Position numbers and translations under genes: made by a program. A DNA stretch of 64,000 bases from Polyangia bacterium (GTDB lineage: Bacteria; Myxococcota_A; Polyangia; Fen-1088): assembly GCA_036268875.1 (NCBI GenBank), contig DATATI010000002.1, positions 1 through 64,000 on the forward strand. Reading direction: 5' to 3'. This document shows, piece after piece, positions 34,044 through 43,466 of this stretch; position 1 is the first letter of the stretch, and every line of letters begins with the position of its first letter. The notes beneath the pieces are model-generated. The model saw only the letters and a list, made by a program, of their open reading frames with translations, was not told the DNA's origin and searched no databases.

Positions 34044-34538
34044 ATGCCTGCCGTGCCCGCGCCGTTGACGTTGATCGCCGCCATCAGCCGCAACGGCGTC
34101 ATCGGGCGCGGCGGCAAAGTGCCGTGGGATCTGCCCGAGGACCGCGCCCACTTTCGTCGCACCACCGTGGGCCACGCTGTGATCATGGGCCGGCGCACCT
34201 GGGACGAGACCGGCCGCGCCCTGGACAGACGCCGCAACATCGTCGTCTCGCGCGACGGCGCCGTCAGCGGCAGCGGTCGCGAAGTGGTCCCGTCGCTGGA
34301 CGAAGCGATCGCCCTGGCCCGCACCAGCGATCCCGATCCCTTCGTCATCGGCGGGGCCCAGATCTTTCGCCTGGCCTTGCCGTTGGCCACGCGCCTCATC
34401 CTGACCGAGGTGGCCTTCGACAGCGATGGCGACACGTTTTTCCCGCCATTCGACGCCAACCAGTGGCGAGCGGTCGATCGGCGGGTGGGCGATCGGGCGG
34501 CCTATGTCACGTACGAACGGGTCGAGTCGTCGCCTTAG
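34044..34538 (+). CDS. folA: Dihydrofolate reductase
   Basis: The 164-residue protein is a complete type I DHFR that makes tetrahydrofolate with NADPH. Visible landmarks are LIAAISRNGVIGRGGKVPW, the catalytic acid in LPEDRAHFRRTT, the NADPH-binding VIMGRRTWDE and NIVVSRD, and FVIGGAQIFRLAL. Length fits the family. Start at ATG 34044 with the first strand at residue 8. It is not next to thyA. The downstream membrane gene starts 48 bases later on the same strand but is functionally unrelated. Confidence 0.95.
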   Translation: MPAVPAPLTLIAAISRNGVIGRGGKVPWDLPEDRAHFRRTTVGHAVIMGRRTWDETGRALDRRRNIVVSRDGAVSGSGREVVPSLDEAIALARTSDPDPFVIGGAQIFRLALPLATRLILTEVAFDSDGDTFFPPFDANQWRAVDRRVGDRAAYVTYERVESSP

Positions 34539-34586
34539 GACCCCGGCGCACGCCTCAAAATCCCCCGCTTCGCTATTATCCGGACG

Positions 34587-36254
34587 TTGGACCGGCAAGG
34601 TGGCGTAAGCGATCGGAAGACCGGTTTGGCGGTCGCAGCCCGAGCGATTCTCTTCGTGGCGATCTGGGCCTTGCTGAACGCGATGGCCAACGGGCGCGCG
34701 CCTGCCCGCGACGTCGGACCGGGTTGCTGGTTCTTTCTGCCGTCGGTGGACGTGACGGTGGTCCTGGGGATGTTCGCCCTGCTCGGGTGGCGGGGCATTC
34801 GGGTTCCCGCGATGGTCGGGTGGCTGTTGGCGGGACTGCTGATCGCCGTGCGCATTTTTCGACTGGGCGACGGCCTTATCCGTTTGAACTACTACCGGCC
34901 GATCAACCTGTATCTGGACGTGCCACTCGTGCCCGAGCTGGCGCGGCTGCTGGTCAGCACCGTGGCGTGGCCAAAATTGTTGCTGGGTGCCGCTGCCCTG
35001 CTGCTGGCGGTGGGCGTGGTGGTGGCGCTGACCGCGGCGGCCATGGGATTCGCCCAGCGAGCGCTGACCACCCAGGCGACGCCACGCTGGATTTTGCTGG
35101 GCGGCGTGATGGTCTGCCTGGCGCTGACGCCGCTGTGGCGATCGTACGATCAGCTGCACATCGGCCTGTTCGGGCAAAGCGTGCTGCCGTCGCTGGTCGA
35201 GCAGGTTCGCTTTGGCCTGGCGGCGGGCGAGCTGCGCCGGCGAAAATCAGCGGAGATCGCCGCCACCCAGGAAAAGCTGCGCGTCCCATCGGCGACGCTC
35301 TCCAGCCTGGGTGGCGCCGACGTGTTCGTGTTCTTCGTGGAATCCTATGGCAGCACGGTGTTTCGCCAGCCGGCCTTCGCCGCCGCGCTGGCGCCGACGC
35401 TGAACACCTTCGCCGCCGAGCTTGGCCGTCATGATCTGTTCGTGGCGACCGGGCTGCTGGATTCGCCGACCTACGGCGGCGGTTCCTGGCTGGCTCACGC
35501 CACCTTCGCCTCGGGCGTGACCATCAAGAACGGTCTCGAGTTCGCCGTGCTTCGCCAGACCACGCCGCCGCCCCGCACCCTGGCCTCGTTCTTTCGCGAC
35601 GCCGGCTATCGAACCATCCTGGTCCAACCCGGCACCACGCGGCCGTGGCCCGAGGGCGAGGTCTCCGGGTTCATGCGCAAGTACTATGCGGCCGACTTTC
35701 ACTATCGCGGTCCGCCGTTCGGCTGGGCGACGATGCCCGATCAATTCGTGGTCGATTTTCTGCACCGCCAAGAGGTGGCGCCGGCCGACCGACCGCTGTT
35801 CATTGAATACGCGCTGGTCTCCAGCCACGCGCCGTGGAACGCGCAGTCGCCGCTTTTGTCCGATTGGTCGCGCCTGGGTGACGGCAGCGTCTTTCACACC
35901 GTCAAGCCGCTGGTCTTTCCCGTCACCTGGCAAAATCTGGAAGCCGGCGGACCGGCATACATCAGATCGCTCATCTACGACTTTCAAGCGTTGCAGCAGT
36001 ACATCGCCCGCCTGGCCGACCGGCGCGCGCTGTTCGTCATCCTGGGCGATCACCAGCCGCCAGGAAATGTCAGCAAAGACGATCCCTCGCCGGCGGTGCC
36101 GGTTCATCTGATCAGCCGCGATCGGCAATTGCTCGATCGTTTTGCCGCCGACGGCTATGTGGCCGGCATGAACCCGCCCGCCACCGGCGAGACCGCCGGC
36201 ATGGACACCTTCCTGCCCATGTTCTTGGCCCGGGTCCGCGGCGGAGAAAAATAA
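34587..36254 (+). CDS. Membrane sulfatase/alkaline-phosphatase-fold protein (LtaS/phosphoethanolamine-transferase-like)
   Basis: The 555-residue protein has about five N-terminal helices (within 12-195) and an exported hydrolase domain from about 240. Landmarks are FFVESYGSTVF with the likely metal-binding Glu and nucleophile Ser/Thr, TYGGGSWLAHATFASG, and FVILGDHQPP with the metal-binding Asp-His. This is the layout of LtaS-type and phosphoethanolamine-transferase enzymes that modify envelope glycopolymers or lipids. Compared with LtaS the helical part is similar but the substrate is unknown. The start is TTG 34587 or a TTG near 34626. Polar lipid or capsule modification is plausible. Confidence 0.75.
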   Translation: MDRQGGVSDRKTGLAVAARAILFVAIWALLNAMANGRAPARDVGPGCWFFLPSVDVTVVLGMFALLGWRGIRVPAMVGWLLAGLLIAVRIFRLGDGLIRLNYYRPINLYLDVPLVPELARLLVSTVAWPKLLLGAAALLLAVGVVVALTAAAMGFAQRALTTQATPRWILLGGVMVCLALTPLWRSYDQLHIGLFGQSVLPSLVEQVRFGLAAGELRRRKSAEIAATQEKLRVPSATLSSLGGADVFVFFVESYGSTVFRQPAFAAALAPTLNTFAAELGRHDLFVATGLLDSPTYGGGSWLAHATFASGVTIKNGLEFAVLRQTTPPPRTLASFFRDAGYRTILVQPGTTRPWPEGEVSGFMRKYYAADFHYRGPPFGWATMPDQFVVDFLHRQEVAPADRPLFIEYALVSSHAPWNAQSPLLSDWSRLGDGSVFHTVKPLVFPVTWQNLEAGGPAYIRSLIYDFQALQQYIARLADRRALFVILGDHQPPGNVSKDDPSPAVPVHLISRDRQLLDRFAADGYVAGMNPPATGETAGMDTFLPMFLARVRGGEK

Positions 36255-36275
36255 CGGCGCCCGAGGCGGCGGCGC

Positions 36276-37448
36276 TCAGGCCACCGAGACCGGAATCTGA
36301 TACGGGCCGCCAAAGGGAACGCCGCCGCGGATGGTCTGCACCGGCCGCAGGTAACATGTGCCTTCTCGCGTGTTGTTGCCGGTGTCGATGAATTGGACCG
36401 GCTCGTCGTGCAGCTGCATGATCGCCACGTCGGCCGGCGCGCCTTCCTGCAGCGTGCCCAGTTTTTCCACGCGATTGATGATGCGCGCCGGAGCGACGGT
36501 GGCCATGGCGACGACGTCGGACAGGGAAAAGCCCAGGTTCAAGAACTTGCTCATCACCCACGGCATGTACGGTTTGCCGGGCGAGTTGGTGCTGAAGGCG
36601 TGGATGTCGCTGGACAGCGTGTCGGGCAACAGGCCCTGGGCGAACGCCGTCTCCGCCACGGCGTAATCAAAGCTGCCGGCGCCGTGCGCGACGTCCAGGA
36701 TCACGCCGCGCTGCTTGGCGGCGCGCGCCGCCGGCAGCACCTGGCCGTCCTGCACGATGTTGTTGCCGACGCCGCTGAAGGCGTGCGTGACGATGTCCCC
36801 CGGCCGCATCAGATCCAGCAGCGCCGACAGCGACTGCGGCACGTTGCCGATGTGGCACATCACACGGGCGCCGTTGCCGGCCAGCTCGGCGGCGGCGATG
36901 GCCCGGCGCAAAGGTTCGAACCCGTTGTCACCGACCATCCAGGCGGTCTGGCGGACCTTGATGCCAAGGGCGATGTCTTCGTTCTCCGCCACCGCGCGCG
37001 CCGCCACCTCGACGTCGGCGTGATCGATGTTCAGCATCTCGGGAACGGGAAATCCGGCCAGGCCGTGGTTGGCGATGTGCACGAAGGCAAACAAGCGCGT
37101 GCGCGACTGGGCGACGATGTGGCGGCGAAAGGCGGCAAAGTTGTTGGCCCCCGCGTCGCCGGCGCTGACCGCGGTGGTAGTACACGACAGCGGCACCATC
37201 TCGTCGGCGGCGATGCCGATGGCCGAACCGTAAGGATAAACGTGAGCGTGCAGATCGACGATGCCGGGCATGACCAGCTTGTCCTTGGCGTCGATGACGT
37301 CCTTGGCCCGATCGGCAGCGATGTCGGTGGCGACCACGGCGATGCGCCCGTTCTTGATTCCGAGGTCGCGCACCGCCGCCAGCGACTGGCTGGGATCGAT
37401 CACGCGGCCGCCTTTGATGACCAGATCCAGCTTGTCCTGACGATTCAT
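36276..37448 (-). CDS. COG3964-type amidohydrolase/deacetylase metalloenzyme
   Basis: The 390-residue protein is an amidohydrolase-superfamily TIM barrel. The metal site is seen as HxH in IVDLHAHVY, a likely carbamylated Lys in LGIKVRQTAW, and His residues in VMCHIGN and VTHAFSG; the acid is near the DVAHG/SSDIHAF region. The N-terminal strand VIKGGRVIDPSQSL and the C-terminal TLQEGAPADVAIMQ are standard. As I recall, a characterised COG3964 member (Atu3266) hydrolyses acetyl-(R)-mandelate and N-acetyl-D-amino acids, so the older dihydroorotase label is wrong. It diverges from ridA with only 39 bases between them, so the two sides probably share regulation. Confidence 0.85.
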   Translation of the reverse strand: MNRQDKLDLVIKGGRVIDPSQSLAAVRDLGIKNGRIAVVATDIAADRAKDVIDAKDKLVMPGIVDLHAHVYPYGSAIGIAADEMVPLSCTTTAVSAGDAGANNFAAFRRHIVAQSRTRLFAFVHIANHGLAGFPVPEMLNIDHADVEVAARAVAENEDIALGIKVRQTAWMVGDNGFEPLRRAIAAAELAGNGARVMCHIGNVPQSLSALLDLMRPGDIVTHAFSGVGNNIVQDGQVLPAARAAKQRGVILDVAHGAGSFDYAVAETAFAQGLLPDTLSSDIHAFSTNSPGKPYMPWVMSKFLNLGFSLSDVVAMATVAPARIINRVEKLGTLQEGAPADVAIMQLHDEPVQFIDTGNNTREGTCYLRPVQTIRGGVPFGGPYQIPVSVA

Positions 37449-37487
37449 TGCCGGTAGACAATCTGCACGAAGGGGGTTTCCCGCACA

Positions 37488-37874
37488 ATGTCCACCTCGC
37501 GCAAACCTGTCGTCACCGACCAAGCGCCGCGCCCGATCGGTCCCTACTCGCAGGCGATCGTCGAAGGCGATTTCATCTTCGTCGCCGGCCAAGGCCCGGG
37601 AAATCCCGCCACCGGCCAGCTGGAAATGGGCGACGTGACCGCGCAGACCGTGCGCACGCTGGAGAACATGAAGGCGATCTTGCAAGCGGCCGGCTCATCG
37701 CTGGACAAGGTGGTCAAGTGCAACGTCTACCTGGGCAACATCGCCGACTTCGCGGCGATGAACGAGGTCTACGGGCGGTACTTCACCGCGCCCTACCCGG
37801 CCCGCACGACGATCCAGGCGGGGGCGTTGCCGGGCGGCATCGCCGTCGAGATCGAGTGCATCGCCCGCAAATGA
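37488..37874 (+). CDS. ridA: RidA (YjgF/YER057c) family enamine/imine deaminase
   Basis: The 128-residue protein is a typical RidA trimer subunit: APRPIGPYSQAIVEGDFIFVAGQ at the start, VYLGNIADFAAMNEVY in the middle, and PARTTIQAGALPGGIAVEIECIA at the end with the active-site Arg in ARTT. RidA hydrolyses reactive 2-aminoacrylate and related imines formed by PLP-dependent dehydratases. Here its stop overlaps the start of a D-serine dehydratase/D-threonine aldolase-like gene (ATGA), which gives it an obvious upstream partner. Confidence 0.93.
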   Translation: MSTSRKPVVTDQAPRPIGPYSQAIVEGDFIFVAGQGPGNPATGQLEMGDVTAQTVRTLENMKAILQAAGSSLDKVVKCNVYLGNIADFAAMNEVYGRYFTAPYPARTTIQAGALPGGIAVEIECIARK

Positions 37875-38890
37875 ACGCCGCCGATCTGGACACGCCCACC
37901 GTCTACGTCGACCTCGACGTGATGGAAGCGAACATCCGCGGCATGCAAGAGCGCTGTCGCGCCTGGGGCGTGGGCCTGCGCCCGCACACGAAGACGCACA
38001 AGATCCCCGAGATCGCCCAGCAGCAACTGGACGCCGGCGCCATCGGCATCACCGTCGCCAAGCTGGGCGAGGCCGAGGTGCTGCCGGGCGACGACGTGCT
38101 GGTGGCGTACCCGATCATGGCCGCCAAGCTGCCGCGCCTGCGCGCCCTGGCCGCCAAGCGCCGCATCACCGTGGTGGTCGATTCGCCGGAGGCGGCGCGC
38201 GCCCTGCCCGGCATCGGGACGTTGATCGAGGTCGACGTGGGCGCCGGGCGCGTCGGCGTGCAGACCCCCGAGCAAGCGGTGGCGGTTGCCCGCGCCTGCA
38301 CGGATTTTCGCGGCGTCATGTACTGGCCGTCATGGCTGGACGAGCTCGGCTTTTCGCGGGCGCGCGCCCAGCTGGACGCGCACATCGGCGCGCTGGAGGC
38401 GGCGGGATTTCCCGTCGGCATCGTCTCGGGCGGGTCGACGCCGGGCGCCGGCAAGACGCCGCTCATCCCCCGCACCACCGAGATCCGTCCCGGGACCTAC
38501 GTCTTCAACGACATGAGCCAGGTGGTGAACGGCCACGCCACCGTCGAGGAATGCGCGCTGCGCGTGCTTGTCACCGTGGTCAGCACCGCCGTGCCCGGCC
38601 AGGTGGTGATCGACGGCGGCACCAAGACCTTCTCGGGCGACGGCACCCACGGCGGCACCGGCCACGGCCTGTTCGTCGATCGCCCCGGCTGGTCCCTGAA
38701 GAAAATGAACGAGGAACACGGCTACGTGAAGCTGGACAACGGTCCCAGCGGCGCCACCATCGGCGAAAAAGTCTGGGTCATCCCCAGCCACGTCTGCGCC
38801 ACCGTGAACATGCACGACGAGATCGCCTACGGCCGCAACGGCCGCGTCGACGGCGCCTGGAAAGTCGCCGCCCGCGGCAAGGTTCGCTGA
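37871..38890 (+). CDS. PLP-dependent D-threonine aldolase / D-serine dehydratase-like enzyme
   Basis: The 339-residue protein belongs to the fold-III PLP family of DSD1/D-threonine aldolase. LDTPTVYVDLDVMEANI starts the alanine-racemase-like barrel, RPHTKTHK holds the PLP lysine, GSTPGAGK and the late block PSHVCATVNMHDE hold phosphate and metal sites; the H-x-C pair in SHVC is the zinc/manganese site known from eukaryotic D-serine dehydratase. It should act on D-Ser, D-Thr or a D-3-hydroxy-amino acid, giving 2-aminoacrylate/pyruvate or glycine and aldehyde. It overlaps ridA by four bases and precedes a peptide ABC importer by 113 bases. Confidence 0.85.
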   Translation: MNAADLDTPTVYVDLDVMEANIRGMQERCRAWGVGLRPHTKTHKIPEIAQQQLDAGAIGITVAKLGEAEVLPGDDVLVAYPIMAAKLPRLRALAAKRRITVVVDSPEAARALPGIGTLIEVDVGAGRVGVQTPEQAVAVARACTDFRGVMYWPSWLDELGFSRARAQLDAHIGALEAAGFPVGIVSGGSTPGAGKTPLIPRTTEIRPGTYVFNDMSQVVNGHATVEECALRVLVTVVSTAVPGQVVIDGGTKTFSGDGTHGGTGHGLFVDRPGWSLKKMNEEHGYVKLDNGPSGATIGEKVWVIPSHVCATVNMHDEIAYGRNGRVDGAWKVAARGKVR

Positions 38891-38906
38891 TTCGGTTGGG
38901 CCCCTT

Positions 38907-38936
38907 TTGACAAGTGGAAACCCCGGCTGTTACGTT
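38907..38936 (+). promoter_or_regulatory. Possible sigma-70-type promoter before dppA-like gene
   Basis: TTGACA (38907-38912) matches the -35 consensus exactly. Eighteen bases further is TACGTT (38931-38936), a poor -10. It lies in the 113-base gap before the binding-protein gene, whose ATG is at 39004. The -35 is convincing by itself, the -10 is not. Confidence 0.35.
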
Positions 38937-39003
38937 GCGCCGGTTCGTTGTACCGGCGCCCAGCCCGCGGTCGATTTTCCCGCACCACGCCAAGGAGGCC
39001 CCC

Positions 39004-40563
39004 ATGTCCGGCCGATCGTCTTCCCACTTGCGGCAACTAACGTTCGTCACCCTCGCCGCTCTCACGTTGTTTGGCGCGGCACCCACCGACGCGGCCGCGA
39101 CCCCTCCGAAAGGCGGCACGGCCACCCTGGCGATGATCGCCGAGCCGCAGTCGCTGGACCCGATGACCACCACGGCGGATCTGACCGCGACGATCATGCA
39201 GCACGTTTACGAATCGCTGTACACCTTCGACCAGGGCTGGAACATCCGCCCGATGCTGGCCGACAAGCTGCCGAAGATTTCCAAGGACGGGCTCACCGTG
39301 GAGATCCCGCTGCGCAAGGGGGTCAAGTTCCACAACGGCCGCGAGATGAAGTCCGACGACGTGGTGGCATCGCTCAGGCGCTGGATGGAGGTCGCCCCGC
39401 GCGGCAAGGCGCTGGCCAAGAACGGCGCCACCGTCGACGCCAAGGGTCCCTATGTCGTCGTCTACAAGCTGACCCAGCCGGTGCCGTCGCTGCTGGCCCA
39501 CCTGGCGATGCCGTCGGGCTTCGCCGCCATCATGGCCAAGGAAACCCTGGCCAACCCGCTGAAGGAATACATCGGCACCGGCCCGTACAAGTTCAAAGAG
39601 CGCAAGCCCGATCAGTACGTGGTGCTGGTGCGCTTTGATGGATACTCGGCGCGCAGCGAGGCCGGCAGCGGCTACGCCGGCAAGCGCGAGGCGCTGCTGG
39701 ACGAACTGCACTTCGTGCCGGTGCCGAACGCCAACACCCGCGTCGAAGGATCGCTTTCTGGTCAGTACGACTTTGCCGACCTGTTGCCGGTCGAGGCGTA
39801 CTCCCGCCTGGACAAGCAAGCGAAGGTCGAGCCGCTGCTGACCAAGCCGTTCGGGTTTCCGTATCTGGTCCTCAACACCAAGGCCGGACCGCTGGTGAAA
39901 AAAGAGCTACGCCAGGCGGTACAGGAAGCGCTGAACGAGACCGAGATGATGACCGCCGGCTTCGGCGATCCGAAGTTCTTCAGCATCGAGGGCAATCACT
40001 ACCCGAAGGGCTCGCTTTATTACAGCACCGCCGGCGTCGAGCACTATAACGTCGCCGATCCGAAGAAGGCCGCCGCCATGGCCACCGCCGCCGGGTACAA
40101 CGGGACGCCGATCCGCATCCTCACCAGCAAGCAGTACGAGTTCCACTATCGCATCGCCCTGGTGATGGCCGAGAACTTGAAGAAGGCCGGCTTCAAGACC
40201 GACATGCAAGTGGTCGACTGGGCCACGCTGGTCCAGCGCCGCGGCGATCCCGCGCTGTGGGACATCTACACCACGCACTCGCCGTTCTTGCCCGAGCCGA
40301 CGCTGACGCCGCCGCAGCTGGGCGACGATGCGCCCGGCTGGTGGAAGTCGCCGGCCAAGGACGCGGCGCTGAAGGCGTTCAACGGCGAATCCGATCTGAA
40401 AAAGCGCGGCCCGCTGTGGGGCAAGGTGCAGGCCGTGGTCTACGACGAGGTCCCGTACATCAAGGTCGCCAATTTCAACGGGCTGACCGCACGCTCCAAG
40501 CGCCTGGAGGGCTACACTCCCATGCCGTGGCCGTCGTTCTGGAACACCGGGATCCGCAAGTAG
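39004..40563 (+). CDS. ABC transporter substrate-binding protein, peptide (DppA/OppA, family 5)
   Basis: The 519-residue protein has a signal peptide (hydrophobic core LTFVTLAALTLFG, cleavage near DAAAT) and the family-5 solute-binding fold: GGTATLAMIAEPQSLDP, a YESLYTFDQ block, VEIPLRKGVKFHNGREMKSDDVV, and YIGTGPYKFKE. It would capture peptides or similar solutes in the periplasm for the permease encoded directly downstream. ATG 39004 follows an AAGGAGG ribosome-binding site in the preceding dozen bases. First gene of a five-gene transporter set dppABCDF-like. The upstream D-amino-acid genes suggest D-containing peptides as a possible ligand. Confidence 0.9.
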   Translation: MSGRSSSHLRQLTFVTLAALTLFGAAPTDAAATPPKGGTATLAMIAEPQSLDPMTTTADLTATIMQHVYESLYTFDQGWNIRPMLADKLPKISKDGLTVEIPLRKGVKFHNGREMKSDDVVASLRRWMEVAPRGKALAKNGATVDAKGPYVVVYKLTQPVPSLLAHLAMPSGFAAIMAKETLANPLKEYIGTGPYKFKERKPDQYVVLVRFDGYSARSEAGSGYAGKREALLDELHFVPVPNANTRVEGSLSGQYDFADLLPVEAYSRLDKQAKVEPLLTKPFGFPYLVLNTKAGPLVKKELRQAVQEALNETEMMTAGFGDPKFFSIEGNHYPKGSLYYSTAGVEHYNVADPKKAAAMATAAGYNGTPIRILTSKQYEFHYRIALVMAENLKKAGFKTDMQVVDWATLVQRRGDPALWDIYTTHSPFLPEPTLTPPQLGDDAPGWWKSPAKDAALKAFNGESDLKKRGPLWGKVQAVVYDEVPYIKVANFNGLTARSKRLEGYTPMPWPSFWNTGIRK

Positions 40564-40585
40564 TCGTCGGTTTGATCGGGCGCGG

Positions 40586-41527
40586 ATGATCAAATACGTC
40601 GCCCGACGGCTTCTGGGCATGGCGGCGGTGCTGGTCATCGTCGCCGTGCTGGTTTTTTTGATCACCCGTCTCGCGCCCGGCGATCCCGCCGCCGTCATGC
40701 TGGGCGATCAGGCCACGCCCGACGACGTCGCCAAGCTGCGCGTGGTCTACGGCCTGGACAAGCCCATCACCACCCAGTTCTTCCTGTGGCTGGGCGAGAT
40801 CGCCCACGGCAACCTGGGCCAGTCCATCTTCCTGCAGCGCCCGGTCACCCAGGCGCTGTGGGAACGCGCCGAGCCGACCGGCCTTTTGACGCTGCTGTCG
40901 CTGGGCATCGCGCTTTTGATCGGCCTGCCCTGCGGGATCGTCTCGGCGGTGTTTCGCGGCAAGTGGATCGATCAGGTCTTCACCGGCGTGGCGATGCTGG
41001 GGGCCAGCGTGCCCAGCTTCTGGTTCAGTTTGATCCTGATGCAGCTTTTTGCCGTCCGCCTGGGCTGGTTTCCCGTCGCCGGCTACGGCGATCCGGGCGT
41101 GGGCCTGCTGGAACGGATGTACCACCTGGTGCTGCCGTCGACGGTGCTGGGGGTCTTGAACTCGGCGCTGATCATCCGCTTCACCCGCGCCAGCATGCTG
41201 GACGTGCTGGGCGACGATTACATCCGCACCGCGCGCGCCACCGGCCTTTCCGAAGTGCGCGTGGTGCTGAAGCACGCGCTGCGAAACGCGCTGATCCCGG
41301 TGCTGACGGTGGTGGGCTTGACGGCGGCGCTGCTGCTGGGCGGGGCGGTGGTGACCGAGACGGTGTTCGGTCTGCCCGGGATCGGGAACCTGGTGGTCAG
41401 CGCCGTGCTTCGCCGCGACTACCCGGTGATTCAAGGCGCGCTGCTGGTCATCGCGGCGATGTACGTGCTGGTCAATCTGGCCATCGATCTGGCGTACCTG
41501 GTGATTGATCCGCGGGTGAAATACTAG
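40586..41527 (+). CDS. Peptide ABC transporter permease, DppB-like
   Basis: The 313-residue protein has six helices and the DppB/OppB start ([34 protein letters not shown]). The EAA-type loop that contacts the ATPases is seen as [29 protein letters not shown]. It starts 22 bases after the binding-protein gene and its TAG overlaps the next permease's GTG by one base. Confidence 0.92.
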   Translation: MIKYVARRLLGMAAVLVIVAVLVFLITRLAPGDPAAVMLGDQATPDDVAKLRVVYGLDKPITTQFFLWLGEIAHGNLGQSIFLQRPVTQALWERAEPTGLLTLLSLGIALLIGLPCGIVSAVFRGKWIDQVFTGVAMLGASVPSFWFSLILMQLFAVRLGWFPVAGYGDPGVGLLERMYHLVLPSTVLGVLNSALIIRFTRASMLDVLGDDYIRTARATGLSEVRVVLKHALRNALIPVLTVVGLTAALLLGGAVVTETVFGLPGIGNLVVSAVLRRDYPVIQGALLVIAAMYVLVNLAIDLAYLVIDPRVKY

Positions 41528-42387
41528 TGTCGCGCGTGAGAACGACCCGGCCGTTCGTGCTTTTTCTGGCCAAGCTGTTTCGCCGCCGACTGGTCTTGAT
41601 CGGCGCGGTGGTGCTGGGGCTGCAGCTCCTGGCGGCGGTGTTCGCGTCGCTGATCTCCGCGCACGATCCGCTGGAGCTGAAGGTGCTGGAACGCCTGCAC
41701 CCGCCGTCGATGGCGAACCTCCTCGGCACCGACGAGTTCGGGCGCGACGTCTTCGCCCGCATCATCCACGGCGGGCGCTACTCGCTGACCATCGGCCTGG
41801 CGGTGGTGGCGCTGTCGGGCCTGGGCGGGTTGCTGCTGGGATTGCTGGCCGGGTACTTCACCAAGCTCGACGGGCCGATCATGCGCCTCGTCGACGCGCT
41901 GATGTCGTTCCCCGACATCTTGCTGGCCATCGCGCTCATGGCCATCCTGGGCGCGGCGGTCAGCAACGTGGTGCTGGCGCTGTCGCTGGTCTACACGCCG
42001 CGGGTGGCGCGGGTGGTGCGGGCGTCGACGCTGGTGCTGCGCGAGATGCTGTTCGTCGAGGCGGCGCGCGCCCTGGGCGTGTCCACCCGCCGGATTCTCA
42101 GCGTGCACATCTTTCGCAACCTCACGTCGCCGCTGCTGGTGCAGGCCACGTTCATCTTCGCCTACGCCATCCTGGCCGAGGCCAGCCTGTCGTTCCTGGG
42201 CGTCGGCGTGCCGCCCGAATTGCCCACCTGGGGCAGCATGATCGCCAGCGGCCAGCAGTTTTCCCACGACGCCTTCTGGGTGGTGCTGTTCCCCGGCATC
42301 GCCATCGTGCTGGCCGCGCTGTCGCTGCAGATGGTGGGCGACGGCCTGCGCGACATGCTGGATCCCCGGCTGCGCAAGGCGCTATGA
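41527..42387 (+). CDS. Peptide ABC transporter permease, DppC-like
   Basis: The 286-residue protein is the second permease: an N-terminal helix after a basic leader, [22 protein letters not shown] typical of DppC, and the EAA loop [23 protein letters not shown]. It pairs with the DppB-like permease. The start is a GTG overlapping the dppB stop by one base, giving tight coupling; the stop overlaps the first ATPase gene by four bases. Confidence 0.92.
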   Translation: MSRVRTTRPFVLFLAKLFRRRLVLIGAVVLGLQLLAAVFASLISAHDPLELKVLERLHPPSMANLLGTDEFGRDVFARIIHGGRYSLTIGLAVVALSGLGGLLLGLLAGYFTKLDGPIMRLVDALMSFPDILLAIALMAILGAAVSNVVLALSLVYTPRVARVVRASTLVLREMLFVEAARALGVSTRRILSVHIFRNLTSPLLVQATFIFAYAILAEASLSFLGVGVPPELPTWGSMIASGQQFSHDAFWVVLFPGIAIVLAALSLQMVGDGLRDMLDPRLRKAL

Positions 42388-43466
42388 CGACGACGACGAC
42401 CGCCAACACGCCGCTTTTGGACGTGCGCGAGCTGCGAACGTCTTTTGCCACCGACGACGGCCCGGTGCGCGCGGTGGACGGCGTCAGCTTCTCGGTCGAG
42501 TCGGGACAGACGCTGGCCATCGTCGGTGAATCGGGGTCGGGAAAATCGGTCACCGGTCTGTCGATCATGGGCCTCATCCCCGATCCGCCCGGCCGCATCG
42601 TCGGTGGCGAGATCCTTTTTCGCCGGCGCGACGGGCAGACGCTGGATCTGGTCAAGGTGCCGCGCCGCGATCTCCTGGCCCTGCGGGGCAAGGAGCTCGG
42701 CATGATCTTCCAGGAGCCGATGACCAGCCTGAACCCGGTGTTCACCATCGGCGATCAGATCGCCGAATCGGTACGCCTGCACCTCGGAAAAAATCGTCGT
42801 GAGGCGCGCGACCACGCCTGCCACATGCTGGAGCTGGTGGAGATCCCGGCGGCGCGCCGGCGTCTGGACGAATACCCGCACCAGCTGTCGGGCGGCATGC
42901 GGCAGCGGGCGATGATCGCGCTTGGCCTGGCCTGCACGCCGTCGCTGCTGATCGCCGACGAGCCGACCACCGCGCTGGACGTGACCATCCAGGCCCAGAT
43001 CCTGACCCTGCTGGCCAAGCTGCAGGCCGAGCTCGGCATGAGCATCATCTTCGTCACCCACAACCTGGGCGTGGTGGCGCAGATCGCCCATCAGGTGGTG
43101 GTGATGTACAGCGGCCGCGTCGTCGAGAGCGGCCCCGTCGAAGCGCTGTTCGCCCGCCCGCTGCACCCGTACACGCGCGGCCTTCTGCGCAGCATGCCCA
43201 GCCGCGCGCTGGCCGAAGCGTTGGCGCAGCAGCAAGCATCGTCAGCGACGGCAGCCGCCGCGCCGGCCGCACCGACCATCATTCGCCGCGCCCGCCTGAA
43301 CGCCATCCCCGGACAGGTGCCAAGCCCGCTGTCGCCGCCGCCAGGGTGCGCCTTCGCCCCGCGCTGCGAGCTGCGCCTGCCGGCCTGCGAGGAAGTCGTC
43401 CCCGCGCTGACCGATTTTCCCCCGTCGCAAAAAGCGCGCTGCATCCGCGCCGGCGAGGTCACGTGA
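42384..43466 (+). CDS. Peptide ABC transporter ATP-binding protein, DppD-like
   Basis: The 360-residue ATPase has Walker [13 protein letters not shown]-loop [13 protein letters not shown], signature [16 protein letters not shown], Walker [13 protein letters not shown] and H-loop [13 protein letters not shown]. The C-terminal oligopeptide extension has four cysteines ([17 protein letters not shown]...RCI), as in DppD/OppD, which in some homologues bind an iron-sulfur cluster. Starts and stops overlap its neighbours by four bases each (ATGA and GTGA). Confidence 0.94.
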   Translation: MTTTTTANTPLLDVRELRTSFATDDGPVRAVDGVSFSVESGQTLAIVGESGSGKSVTGLSIMGLIPDPPGRIVGGEILFRRRDGQTLDLVKVPRRDLLALRGKELGMIFQEPMTSLNPVFTIGDQIAESVRLHLGKNRREARDHACHMLELVEIPAARRRLDEYPHQLSGGMRQRAMIALGLACTPSLLIADEPTTALDVTIQAQILTLLAKLQAELGMSIIFVTHNLGVVAQIAHQVVVMYSGRVVESGPVEALFARPLHPYTRGLLRSMPSRALAEALAQQQASSATAAAAPAAPTIIRRARLNAIPGQVPSPLSPPPGCAFAPRCELRLPACEEVVPALTDFPPSQKARCIRAGEVT